From Symbiodinium natans (taxonomy: Eukaryota > Sar > Dinophyceae > Suessiales > Symbiodiniaceae), in contig CAJNDS010000968.1 of NCBI GenBank assembly GCA_905221605.1, forward strand, positions 457,501 to 517,500: a stretch of 60,000 bases of DNA, given 5' to 3'. This document shows positions 50,325 to 59,457 of the stretch, piece after piece. Under the pieces are notes generated by a model, which had not been told where the DNA came from, did no database searches, and saw nothing but the letters and a program-made list of their open reading frames with translations. The position numbers were made by a program, and so were the translations under genes. How positions within the stretch are numbered: the first letter of the stretch is position 1; the number at the start of each line of letters is the position of its first letter.

Positions 50325-50372
50325 GAGCGAGAGACAGAGAGAGACAGAGAGAGAGAGAGAGAGACAGAGAAA
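50325..50372. repeat. GA-rich microsatellite
   Basis: GAGACAGAGA repeats. Confidence 0.9.
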
Positions 50373-50451
50373 AACATGTATACACTAAAGAAGTAGAAGG
50401 GAAAGATGAGAAACAACAACAAAAACAAACAAAAAACAACTGAGCCGAGCC

Positions 50452-50531
50452 TTCAGCGTTCGTGACAAAAGGCGCACCGTCCGGCAGACCAATCTGCTGG
50501 AGCTCGTGCCGAGTTCGGTCCTTCCACGATA
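50452..50531 (-). CDS. Candidate exon, unknown protein
   Basis: After TGCTCAG (sense GCTCAG): SWKDRTRHELQQIGLPDGAP, then FVTNAEGSA. The 3' border could also be FV|GTCACG, earlier. Confidence 0.6.
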
Positions 50532-51104
50532 CTGAGCTTGGAACGCTGACAAAAGTTCAACCTTTTAGCTGCTTCTTGGAATTACAGTACCCCAATTTAA
50601 AAAAAAAAATCCAAGAATCCCTAAGTCCATGAGTGGCTCAGGGCTAAGCCGACAAATGCCGAGCAGAACACGACCTTCTCAGTGGGCAAGGGGCTTTTGA
50701 CGCCACCCTTTCTGTGTTTGTTCTATGTGAGGCTGGATAAAAAGCAAGGTGCGCCAGAAGAAGTGCACTCAGCAAGGGGTGGGTGGGCCGAGCCCCTCGC
50801 GATGAGTAGCACAGCGCCCTGGAGATGTTGGTAGCAAGGCGGCAAATCCTCAACCCTTAACCCCAAGCCCTAAATGCGAAGCCCGATAAGCCCTAAACCT
50901 AAACCCTAAACCCTAAACACGAAGCCGTACAAGCCCTGAACCTTAAACCCTAAACCGCACCCCCTTCAGGAATGTTAGGAAGCCCCGACCCTGGGAGCCG
51001 CCATCGGATGCTCATGCCCATCAAGCCCGCATCCCACATCCTGACTCGCAAACCAGCCGAGGTTTCCCAAACCGCCCCGAATGCTACGCCCCAAGCCCTA
51101 AACA

Positions 51105-51213
51105 TTGGGATGTTCTACGGTTCCACCTTATACTAACAGTCCTAAATAGGGATTATAAAGGGGGGTACTACAATCCCTATCAAGTACTGTCAGTAGAAGG
51201 AGGAACATCCCAA
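51105..51213. mobile_element. MITE-like element, family A copy 5
   Basis: TTGGGATGTTCTACGGTTCC at the left and AGAAGGAGGAACATCCCAA at the right. Inner ACTAACAGTCCTAAATAGGG pairs with CCCTATCAAGTACTGTCAGT. Confidence 0.82.
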
Positions 51214-51308
51214 GCCCGAACGCCCCTAAACCCTTTTTTTGCCACTGGACCTTCAACCCTAAACCCTAAACCCTAAACCCTAAACCCTAAACCCTAACCC
51301 CCCAACAC

Positions 51309-51386
51309 CCCGGATCCTTCACCGTCATCTTGATGCTGTGCGTCTTGTACTTTGTCAAGATGCCAGGGGTCGACTCCGATGTCGCG
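51309..51386 (-). CDS. Candidate exon, unknown protein
   Basis: 78 nt between AGAACAG and |GTGTTG: ATSESTPGILTKYKTHSIKM, then TVKDP. Confidence 0.65.
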
Positions 51387-51407
51387 CTGTTCTCCTATTG
51401 GTTGAGG

Positions 51408-51541
51408 GTGTATATTATACAGAGGTTTATCTTATATAGGGGTTATATTATATAGGGGTCTCTCTTATATAGGGGTGTATATTACATAGTATATTATATG
51501 GGGTTATATGATGCGGGGTTTCTATGATATAGGGGCTTATA
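51408..51541. repeat. Degenerate tandem repeat of TTATATAGGGG
   Basis: About ten imperfect copies of (T/C)TTATATAGGGG(T). Confidence 0.85.
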
Positions 51542-51673
51542 AGACGACTTCAATGGCACATCTGGGTGACCCTAAACCCGAAAAGCATGATGGCCTAGCC
51601 GCCCCAGAAGGGGGTCCTTAGAATATCCAAGCTGCCCCTAATTTGAGAGAAACCCCCCCAAAAGAGGCCTAAG

Positions 51674-51740
51674 CCCTACCCTAAACCCTAAACCCTAAAC
51701 CCTAAACCCTAAACCCTAAACCCTAAACCCTAAACCCTAA
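51674..51740. repeat. (CCCTAAA)n tract
   Basis: About nine copies, continued by CCCTAAAA variants. Confidence 0.95.
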
Positions 51741-51790
51741 AACCCTAAAACCCCAACCCCTAACCCCCATCACCTAAACCCTAAACCTAC

Positions 51791-51845
51791 CCTCGGCATG
51801 GGCCTGGTAGTTGTAGGCATCCTTGGCCATGTTGAAGCAGCTTTT
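51791..51845 (-). CDS. Candidate exon, unknown protein
   Basis: 55 nt after CGTCCAG: KSCFNMAKDAYNYQAHAE, ending GAG G|GTAGGTTTAGGG beside a telomere-type piece. Confidence 0.68.
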
Positions 51846-51984
51846 CTGGACGGTTGGGCCTGGCTTCTCTTTCGACTCGGAGGGCTTTGGGCACTTTCGG
51901 GCTTTGGGGTGAAGGTTTATTTAGGGTTTAGGGTTTGGGGTTTGGGGTCTAGGGTTTAGGGTTGAGGGTTTAGGGTCCCTTCTG

Positions 51985-52022
51985 CACAGCTGGGGCGAAT
52001 CCGCATCGCCGGACGATTTCGA
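51985..52022 (-). CDS. Possible exon
   Basis: After ACATCAG: GLEIVRRCGFAPAV. A second frame is open too. Confidence 0.3.
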
Positions 52023-52239
52023 GTCCGACTGATGTCGTTGGTGGCTCAAGGGCGTCATCAATTATCCCAAACCAAACAAGGAGACAAAACCCCATCAAAA
52101 CCACGCACAGGACAGGTTTAGGGCTCAGGGTGTAGAGTTTAGGTTTAGGGATGCTCGCCTCCCCGTAGGATTCTGTAGGGCTTGCAAGGACTTTCGCAGG
52201 GCTTGCAAGGATTTCTTGGCTGATATCCTTGACAGGCTT

Positions 52240-52343
52240 CTACTATTTTGCTTAAGAACCCCAAAAAAAAACTGCCATATAAAGGGCAGTATTATAGGGA
52301 TTATAATTGTTTTATTCTTTTGGGGTTCTTAAGCAAATAGTAG
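52240..52343. mobile_element. MITE-like element, family B copy 6
   Basis: CTACTATTTTGCTTAAGAAC at the left, GTTCTTAAGCAAATAGTAG at the right, nearly perfect inverted ends. 104 bp. Confidence 0.87.
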
Positions 52344-52846
52344 GCTTAGACTGGGGTCGAGGGTCAGCAGGCTAGAAACGATGGCTTCGTCGGTCTGGCC
52401 ATTGTTACGCGCCCTCACTCGCGTTTAGCAGTCGAAGATGCGAGGAATTTGGGGATGTCAAAACCCTCGGGCCATAGACCTCTAGAAACGAACACAGCGA
52501 CATGAAATCCGGGCTTGAGGTGTAAGTGTTAGGGTTTACGCTGGCCCTCTAAGTCCAAAGTAAAACCCTATACCCTGAACCTGCTCTCGTGCTATGTAGT
52601 CTTGCTAACAAAGGGAACATCACTCTGACAAATATGACGTCTGGGCCCCCCAGCGGCATTTTGGGAGTCCTGCAGCCCTCGATTAGGGGACGAAATCTCC
52701 TTAAGGGCTATAACGATTATGTGGCTCTCTCCCAGAAAAGTACCCCCCCAAGAAAAGTTTTCAATCCTTTTGTCTAGGAATCTCTAAAAGGGTACTCCTG
52801 ATTTCGGAAATGCGCATGTTGGGAAATTTGGGTCCCTCCTAGAATC

Positions 52847-52927
52847 GTGGAACTCGATGCCCTCCAAAGGCAAGAGGCTAAGGCCAAACTTTGTGGCGAA
52901 GCATCGTTCAACCTCGGCCAGGGGGAA
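52847..52927 (-). CDS. Candidate exon, LOTUS/OST-HTH-like fragment
   Basis: After ACTGCCAG the frame reads FPLAEVERCFATKFGLSLLP, then LEGIEFH (27 codons), followed by a possible GA donor (CAC|GATTCT). The pattern LAEVE-x2-F-x2-KFGL-x-L recalls the start of OST-HTH/LOTUS RNA-binding domains, which are abundant in dinoflagellate proteins. The plus strand is also open here. The domain call rests on one short segment. Confidence 0.5.
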
Positions 52928-53267
52928 CTGGCAGTGGCCGGAGGCTGTGTTTCCGAAGTGTGTGACGTGGCTGAGTTTTGGGGGCTTATTATGGGCCTCG
53001 GTTTTAGGAGTTGCGACCCTAAACCCTAAACCCTAAACCCTAAACCCTGAACCCTGAACCCTAAACCCTAAACCCTAAACCTCTTTCAAGATGCAAACCC
53101 AAAATAGGCAAACCTCACCTTGAATTATCGTGCGGGCCAAGTGTGTCCAGCCGCATCCATCTTTACAGCAGCGGCATCCGTGTTTTCCCCCCTAAACCTT
53201 AAACCCTAAAACCCTGAACCCTAAAACCCTAAAACCCTAAACCATAAACCGTGAAGCAAAGTAACAA

Positions 53268-53391
53268 AGGCGCGAAACAGCAGGTGCCGAAAACACTGTG
53301 CCCACCGATGCTTTCGGCATGTCACCCACACGAAACACTGCAAACAATGCCGTTTCAAAGGACATGTGCGGCTTCACGAGTGAACAGCTTG
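53268..53391 (+). other. Cys/His-rich plus-strand open frame
   Basis: The plus frame reads CRKHCAHRCFRHVTHTKHCK, then QCRFKGHVRLHE and stop. Its regular Cys/His spacing could be a zinc-binding module, but no family is recognised, and it is on the strand opposite the other exons. Confidence 0.3.
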
Positions 53392-53420
53392 CTGGAGGGT
53401 ATAACTAGGGGGGAGCGGGG

Positions 53421-53580
53421 GGGGGGGGGGGGGCGCCCCTACTTGGAGGTTGAGCGTACTTATTAGCGAATTATACTTGTGCTTACGACTGTACTTTTCA
53501 CACTTAAGGGGGCTGCTAAGGGCCGTTATGGGTGCAGTGATGACTGGCTAATAAGTACCTTAGCCCCCAAGTAAACGATG
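53421..53580. mobile_element. MITE-like element, family D relative
   Basis: CCCCTACTTGGAGGTTGAGC at the left and GCCCCCAAGTAAAC at the right. A G/C run precedes it. Confidence 0.45.
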
Positions 53581-53582
53581 CA

Positions 53583-53680
53583 AGTTCCTAAACCCTAAAC
53601 CCTAAATAAACCCTAAACCCTAAACCCTAATTAAACCCTAAACCCTAAACCCTAAACCCCAAACTCTAAACCCTAAACCC
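53583..53680. repeat. CCCTAAA tract
   Basis: Interrupted by AAATAA and ATTAA. Confidence 0.9.
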
Positions 53681-53762
53681 CAAGGCCCCGGCTGCCCGCT
53701 GCCAATCTCCGTTCTCAACATTGCGCATCGTCACCTTGGTGCCGCATCGTTCTCGCGGAGCC
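53679..53762 (-). CDS. Candidate exon, unknown protein
   Basis: 84 nt after CCTTAAG: APRERCGTKVTMRNVENGDW, then QRAAGAL, ending TTG GG|GTTTAGGG in the telomere-type tract. A TTTAGGG tract lies on its acceptor side. Confidence 0.65.
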
Positions 53763-53787
53763 CTTAAGGCCCGGGTAACCCAGGAAC

Positions 53788-53918
53788 TGGGTTTAGGGTT
53801 TAGGGTTTAGGGTTTAGGGTTTAGGGTTTAGGGTTTAGGGTTTAGGGTTTAGGGTTTGGGGGTTTTTGACCTAAACCCTAAACTGTAAACCCTAAACCCT
53901 AAACCCTGAACCCCAAGC
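53788..53918. repeat. TTTAGGG tract, then CCCTAAA tract (head-to-head)
   Basis: About ten TTTAGGG copies, a short spacer (GGGGGTTTTTGACC), then CCCTAAA copies. Confidence 0.9.
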
Positions 53919-54301
53919 CTTGATTGAGGAATCTTAAAGGAAATTCAGGGTTTGGGGGAGCCACAGCTTCGGGAAATCGAGCTTGTGCCAGCACAAATAC
54001 AGGGGCTTTTGGTATTTTCAGCCCAAAAAGGAGGCGTTTGTTGCTTTGGGGGCTTTACAAGGGTGGAAAAATTTGTTTGGGCACTTGTCTTTGCCGTTTT
54101 GGTTTTGGTTTGGGGCGGGGGAGGGTGCACAAAGGGTGAGGACGCCAGTAAGAGCAATAGCAGCGGCCGTGGCAGTGAGGAGCTGTCGATGGCTGCAGGG
54201 CTCCGGGGGGTTCAGTGGTGGACTCTGACCGCAATGACCCCTGTACAGAACCCCTTATCAGGAGAGCCTGCCACCTGGAACATCCGAAGATCTAGAGCTT
54301 T

Positions 54302-54796
54302 GTGCGGACTCGCGATGTAGGATTTTTGAGCGAGCTGAGCCCCGAACGAAACCATCTGTCAGCTCCAAACACCGTCGATGAAGCTGAACCCTCAACGAAT
54401 GGCGTACAACAAACACAACCTGTCAAGCCTCCCAAAGGCCTTCCCAGATCTTGCTGGGCGCCCAACTGCAAGAGGCTGGTTGCGAGTGCGAATGCCGCCA
54501 CCGGCCATAACCTGGCGAGGGCTTTGAGGGTCCACGAGCGGTATCAACGTACTGTTGCGGTTCTCAGCTCATTATTGTCCGTCCTTCTGCTTTCAGGCAC
54601 TCAACGCCACAAAGGCCGGCTTCTAGATGTTCCCGAGGCGCTACGAGATGTTGGACTTCGGTACATGTCCTTGGGGTCTGTGGGAATGGGAGTTGTCTAC
54701 AAGAAGACTCAGGAGCCCACCGGCCCGAAACCACTCCCCCCCCCCCCCCAAAACCTTGGACCCTGTCTTGAACCTGGAAGCTGCTTCAAACCATGA
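54302..54796 (+). other. 164-codon plus-strand open frame, status uncertain
   Basis: Longest plus-strand frame in the right third. It has reasonable composition up to about residue 125, then runs into poly(C) and repeat-like sequence. No motif. It may be coding on plus or chance in GC-rich DNA. Confidence 0.25.
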
Positions 54797-54913
54797 CCTG
54801 AGCCCGAAGCCTTCCGAACTTTGCCGGCCCCAATTCACTGAACTATAATAGGCCCCCGCCGCTTTCTTGCGGTACTTGACATTCTGTTAAAGCCTCAGGG
54901 CTGGGGCTACGCT

Positions 54914-55004
54914 AAGTATCCCTAAACCCTAAACCCTGAACCCTAAACCCTAAACCCTGAACCCTGAACCCTGAACCCTAAACCCTAAACCCTAAACCCT
55001 AAAC
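54914..55004. repeat. CCCTAAA/CCCTGAA tract
   Basis: About twelve copies. Confidence 0.95.
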
Positions 55005-55046
55005 CCAAATCGCCTCTGACATGATGCGCAGCTCGCGCTGGTGTCC
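55005..55046 (-). CDS. Candidate short exon
   Basis: 14 codons after GCGCCCAG: GHQRELRIMSEAIW, ending TGG|GTTTAGGG exactly at the tract edge. Confidence 0.58.
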
Positions 55047-55194
55047 CTGGGCGCCAAGCGGTTGACAGGCTCAAGGTGGGTGAGGCTTTTGCTGTTGCCT
55101 CACACAGGGGCCTACATGATTACAATTGGGTTTGGGGGGTTTATTATGGTATATTTATATAGGGAAATATAGGGACCATAGGGGAATACTGTTA

Positions 55195-55261
55195 GTCCTC
55201 GGCGGCTTCCTGGTGGAGATAACTAAGGAGACGCAAGACGCCGCCTATCGCTCGGTGGGAC
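55195..55261 (-). CDS. Possible exon
   Basis: After TGTTGCAG: SHRAIGGVLRLLSYLHQEAA, then ED and stop. The plus strand is also open. Confidence 0.4.
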
Positions 55262-55752
55262 CTGCAACAGGCTCAAAACGGCTATGCAGGATGCAAGGCA
55301 TCAGGACTCCAACTCAGTTCCATTGCGGCAGCATTCTTATACTTGGGGATGCCTGGCCTCGTACCCTAAACACAAGTAGGGGTTCAGGGTTTAGGGTTTA
55401 GGATTTAGGGTTTAGGGAGGTCTTAGGGTCGAGGGCTTCAGGCAGTGCAATTTGTTTTCTCAGCCACCACAACCCGGAGGCCCGAAATCCCATTCTCAAC
55501 GCCCACCACCCTCACATAGCCCGGAACAGAACCGACCCAAATCCCAAGAGACCCCACCCCTACAGCCTAAAAAGTTCTGCAGGTTTCGTACAAGCCTCCC
55601 TGCAGCCCTCCCCTCAAGTTCTGGCCACTTCAAGCGCGTAGGAGGAGGCGGGGCCAGAGACCTCCATACCCTTTGATCAAGGACTTTACCATGCTTAAGG
55701 TGAGTGAAGGTGCGGTTCGGGTTTAGGGTTTAGGGTAGTCCCCACACCCTAC

Positions 55753-55836
55753 AGCGATGGACTGGGTGCGGGACATCGTCGCCACGGAAGACGAGGTTGA
55801 TTCGCACCAGCTCGACCATCCGCTGCAGCCTGCCGA
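55753..55836 (-). CDS. Candidate exon, unknown protein
   Basis: 84 nt after GACAAAAG: GRLQRMVELVRINLVFRGDD, then VPHPVHR, ending CGCT|GTAGGG. Confidence 0.65.
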
Positions 55837-56265
55837 CTTTTGTCTCGCAGGTTCATAGTAGGGAATTACGACCCCCAAGACAGTCCCTTAACAAAGATGT
55901 CTGGTACGCAAGTCCCCCAATTCCCTGCCAATTCCCTGCCAAGAACGCGCAAGCCACTTTGAAGCTTCGGTTTTGGGTCTTTCAGCTAGTTCTCTCGTAA
56001 CCTGGGATCCCAATGGTTTTGTTGGGTGTGAAGGGGTGTCTCCATGGGTTTTCGGACAAATTGTGACATGCACAGCAGGGTCCCAAAACCTTTTAAACCC
56101 CAAACCCCAAACCCTACCACAGACAGGGAGGGAGGGAGAGGGCGAGGATTGATGCGAGGACCGGAGCGACAAAAAGACTCTTCCCTCGGAGCCCTTATAG
56201 GCCATTTGAGCTGACTTGAGAAAGCTGAAGTTTCGAGTTCGAGGGCCTGAAGGCGGGCGGTTTAC

Positions 56266-56335
56266 GCGTGAAGGAGCCGTCTGATTGAGAGAGCTCTTTG
56301 AAAAGGTCGACTGAGTCGACTGCGCTGGGCCTCAT
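56266..56335 (-). CDS. Candidate exon, possibly a first exon
   Basis: From ATG 56335: MRPSAVDSVDLFKELSQSDG, then SFT, ending ACGC|GTAAAC. A CCCAG acceptor at 56325 is an alternative start. Confidence 0.58.
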
Positions 56336-56692
56336 GGGTAGGTAGAAGTACCAAAGCAACCAGGGTTTAGGGTTTAGGGTTTAGGGTTTAGGGTTTCAAG
56401 GCCTCGAGCCACTGGAGGTGCCCTTCTGCTTCCCTTTCATGATTCCCTCTGCAGAGAGGAAAAGGACAATTGCAGGGTTTGGGGTTTAGGGTTTAAGAGG
56501 GGGTTTAGGGTTTAGGGTTTAGGGTTACTCGCCGAAACATCCTTGAAAACTCTTGAAAGGCCCGAATCCTAAACCTCAAAACCCCAGACCCCAAACCCCT
56601 CACTAAGCCCAAAGCCCGAAGAGTGGCCCCGCCTGTTGTCTTCGACTTTGAGGAAGCACTTCTCCTAATCAGGGTGCTCTCGCTTTCTTTTG

Positions 56693-56747
56693 TTCTTCTT
56701 CTTCTTCTTCTTCTTCTTCTTCTTCTTGTTCTTTTTTTTGGGGGGGA
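56693..56747. repeat. (CTT)n microsatellite and poly(T)-poly(G) junction
   Basis: About eleven CTT units, then T8-G7. Confidence 0.92.
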
Positions 56748-56998
56748 CAAGAACAGCACTTCGATTCCGCTAGCGACTCTCACCCCTCGCAGAAGGGTTT
56801 AGGGTTTAGGATGTAGGGTCTAGGGCATTTGCGGGCTGCTCGGCATTTCGACTGCAAACGTCCAGGCGCCGGCAAAGCAGGAAGCAGCCGCAACTTCTTG
56901 AAGAAATGCAATGCAACAACATACTGATGGTGAAGCTGGAAATGTCCATGAGCATGTCTTAACCCATTGCAGACTCATCTGACATGAGCAATTAACTG

Positions 56999-57222
56999 TT
57001 AGTTTTGTGCAAACGACATCGTATGCACTATGTGCAGCACACGCCAATGCTGCACTAGCCGCTGCAAGGCATTCAAATCCAACTGAGCCGCAACATGATA
57101 CTCCCCGAACCTGCATTCCCGATAAACCCCAAAACCGCACAGAACCTCCCCCCACCCCCTTGGGGGCATAAAAGCGTCCTCAATCACGGCAGACTCGTAA
57201 AACTGTCTGAGCGTGTGAGCCT
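56999..57222 (-). CDS. Candidate coding stretch, one or two exons
   Basis: Minus frame contains FYESAVIEDAFMPP after CTCAGACAG, and LDLNALQRLVQHWRVLHIVH after GGCTCAG, open to a TAA at 56999. It may be one long exon with the intervening ECRFGEYHVAAQ, or two. Confidence 0.5.
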
Positions 57223-57276
57223 CATGCAGGTTCCGGGGTAGTGAGAAGTAGGATTCTAAGTGCCCTAGATAAGGTG

Positions 57277-57340
57277 ATAACCACTCATAAATACAGCAAA
57301 ACACCCTAGTTGCAACCCCACTTATAGCTACCCATGAAAG
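57277..57340. mobile_element. Family D fragment
   Basis: GATAACCACTCATAAAT and CTTATAGCTACCCATGAAAG are related to the family D ends. Confidence 0.5.
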
Positions 57341-57573
57341 CACATGTCCGAAGTCCCAACAGAAACCATGGCTGTGTTTACGAATTAGGGACTGTGGGAT
57401 CCATTCCATCCGACTCTGAGAAGAGAACTGGAACCTTCGGTTTCAGGAATTTAGGGATTAGGGTTTGGGAGGGGAGGGGGGGACCGTACTCCATGTCCAT
57501 GGGTTGGGGGGGGATACCATGGCTGGGAGGGGGGGGAGGGGGGCAAGAACGCACAGAGCACAACCACATGTAC

Positions 57574-57642
57574 CTCCTTCATGCTGAAGTAAGCCACGGT
57601 CAACGCCACCGCAGCTCCAACGTCGCCGCAGCGGCCAGTCAT
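57574..57642 (-). CDS. Candidate exon, possibly a first exon
   Basis: 23 codons from ATG 57642: MTGRCGDVGAAVALTVAYFS, then MKE|GTACAT. No AG acceptor lies between the upstream stop and this ATG, which favours a start codon. Confidence 0.55.
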
Positions 57643-57659
57643 CAAGTCATTTAGACACA

Positions 57660-58110
57660 CGCGTCATCATCGAAACTTGCGTTGGTGCTCCTGAGGCTTT
57701 GCCGCGATGACTGTGAAGAGAGCCATATAGCCGTGGCAGGACCGGAAAGCGACGCGGACAGAATGGATGCAAACGTTGCAGAAGCAGACGGCGAAGGACG
57801 GGTTGCCGTGGCCGAGCCCACAGGCGTGGCACGGAAGGCAGACAAGCAGCATGCCAACAGTGGCGTTGCAATGAAGCGGGCTCACCTGGTGGCGTGCCAT
57901 GTGTCAAGCATCAGGCTTGTAGAATTGAGCGTGCTACGACGCTGGCTGCCACCGGCACCTTTGCGCGGAGGACTCTGGATCACGCACGATTCCCTCAGAT
58001 GCAAAACATGAGATGGAGACGACAACGTTTGCCATTTAAAGCCACCATACCACTGCCTGTTCTTCTTGATTTGTTCGGGCACAAACGCAGCCGAGGCGTA
58101 GGAGGGGATA
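57660..58110. other. GC-rich segment open on both strands
   Basis: Plus has a 109-codon frame with EESHIAVAGPESDADRMDAN. Minus has three overlapping frames. Strand and coding status unresolved. Confidence 0.35.
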
Positions 58111-58417
58111 CAGTGACTTCATCCACCCCAACATGTGCATGATGCTGCCAGACTGCCCTGAACCCCAAACTCTAACCCCTAACCTTTTCTTTGTTGATAG
58201 TTGCTTTTTGGGAGGAGGCTTTGTATGAGAGGGTTCTGAAAGATGTTGGGGTCCGAGGAAGGCTGGGGCGATGGCGGTTGCAGCTTGCGGGTTCAGAGTT
58301 CAGAGTTTAGGGTTCATGGCAAGCCCACTTCTATTTATGCAGGTTAGTTACCTGAAGAATCCTGTACGGGGTTGTAGTAGTAACCTACCAAACAAAGTAG
58401 GTTGCTCAACTTTCCCT

Positions 58418-58447
58418 TTTTTTTTTTTTTTGGGGGGGGGGGGGGGG
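58418..58447. repeat. Poly(T)-poly(G) junction
   Basis: About 15 T followed by 15 G. Confidence 0.9.
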
Positions 58448-58515
58448 TTAGGGTTTAGGGCGACTGAGCATCCTTGCACCAACCCTATAACCCTAGAACC
58501 TTTTGCATCCGGACG

Positions 58516-58546
58516 TACCCTAAACCCTAAACCCTAAACCCTAAAC
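58516..58546. repeat. (CCCTAAA)n tract
   Basis: About four copies. Its right edge is the donor of the next exon. Confidence 0.95.
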
Positions 58547-58625
58547 CGAAGGCGTCTAAAGGCCCAAGAAGCCGTCCCACGACCGAACCGGGAAAGGTCC
58601 ACGCGGTTCGAACGCAACAGGTCGC
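58547..58625 (-). CDS. Candidate exon, unknown protein
   Basis: 79 nt after AGCCCAG: DLLRSNRVDLSRFGRGTASW, then AFRRL, ending CTT CG|GTTTAGGG in the telomere-type tract. Confidence 0.65.
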
Positions 58626-58799
58626 CTGGGCTTACCCAAGGGCAGTATAGGGGCCGTAATAAGGGAGTACTAGTAATTCCCACCCCTTTTTTGTAGAAAG
58701 GTTGATGATTTCGACTCTCACCTCTCACGCTGCCTTGGTTCAGGGTTTAGGGCTTCTGCACCATCTCAGGCTTTAGGGTTTGATGTTTCGGGACGCCAC

Positions 58800-58840
58800 C
58801 TAGCCCAGACCACACAGTCGACATGATTTGTGGTGTACAC
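58800..58840 (-). CDS. Candidate short exon
   Basis: 41 nt after GCTCCAAG: VYTTNHVDCVVWA, ending GCTAG|GTGGCG. Confidence 0.55.
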
Positions 58841-58844
58841 CTTG

Positions 58845-58883
58845 GAGCCCTAAACCCTAAACCCTAAACCCTAAACCCTAAAC
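58845..58883. repeat. (CCCTAAA)n tract
   Basis: About five copies. Confidence 0.95.
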
Positions 58884-59169
58884 CACCCCCCAGGACGAGG
58901 GCCTAAGCCCTTAAGGCGTCTAGGACTCAACAGGTTGAGGTGTCGGAGGATCTGCTCTAGGCCAGTAGAGCTTGTAGAGCTTTGGACATTCAGGGTTTGT
59001 GAGGGGTTTTCGACCGAACACGAAAGGAGGGCTGAAGGTTGGCTATAGGGCGATAGGGCGACTGGTGCCATAGTAGAAGCTACCCTACCGAATTTTGCCT
59101 TACGATGCCCAAACCTCACTACCTGTTGGCTGCTGAAGATTGGGCACCTCCTAATCCACTCCCTATCTG

Positions 59170-59312
59170 CCATGTGCTTAAGAACCCCCCCCCCCCAAAA
59201 AAAAAAGAAAAAGACTCCCCCAAACAAACTAAGAATAGTCATCCCTATACAGCCCTTGTAAGGAATACGTAGAATCTTGTGTTTTTTGGGGGGTTCATTA
59301 AGCACGTAGTAG
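59170..59312. mobile_element. MITE-like element, family B copy 7
   Basis: GTGCTTAAGAACCCCCC at the left and GGGGGGTTCATTAAGCACGTAG at the right. The homopolymer part of the left end has grown into a C14-A10 run. Confidence 0.8.
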
Positions 59313-59335
59313 CTGTAGGAACACACCGGCCTCAC

Positions 59336-59398
59336 CAGCATGCTGGGCACACGGCAGAAGCTCTCGAAGCTCATCTTGTCTCTTTCTCCGGTGACGTC
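59336..59398 (-). CDS. Candidate exon, unknown protein
   Basis: Exactly 21 codons between GATGACAG and |GTGAGG: DVTGERDKMSFESFCRVPSM, then L. Confidence 0.68.
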
Positions 59399-59457
59399 CT
59401 GTCATCATGGGTTTAGGGTTTAGGGTTGAGGGTTTAGGGTTTCCCTCCCACCCCCTC

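Noticed and set aside
55452-55676. Pro/Ser-rich 74-codon plus-strand frame
   Set aside because: C-rich low-complexity DNA, with no support on either side.
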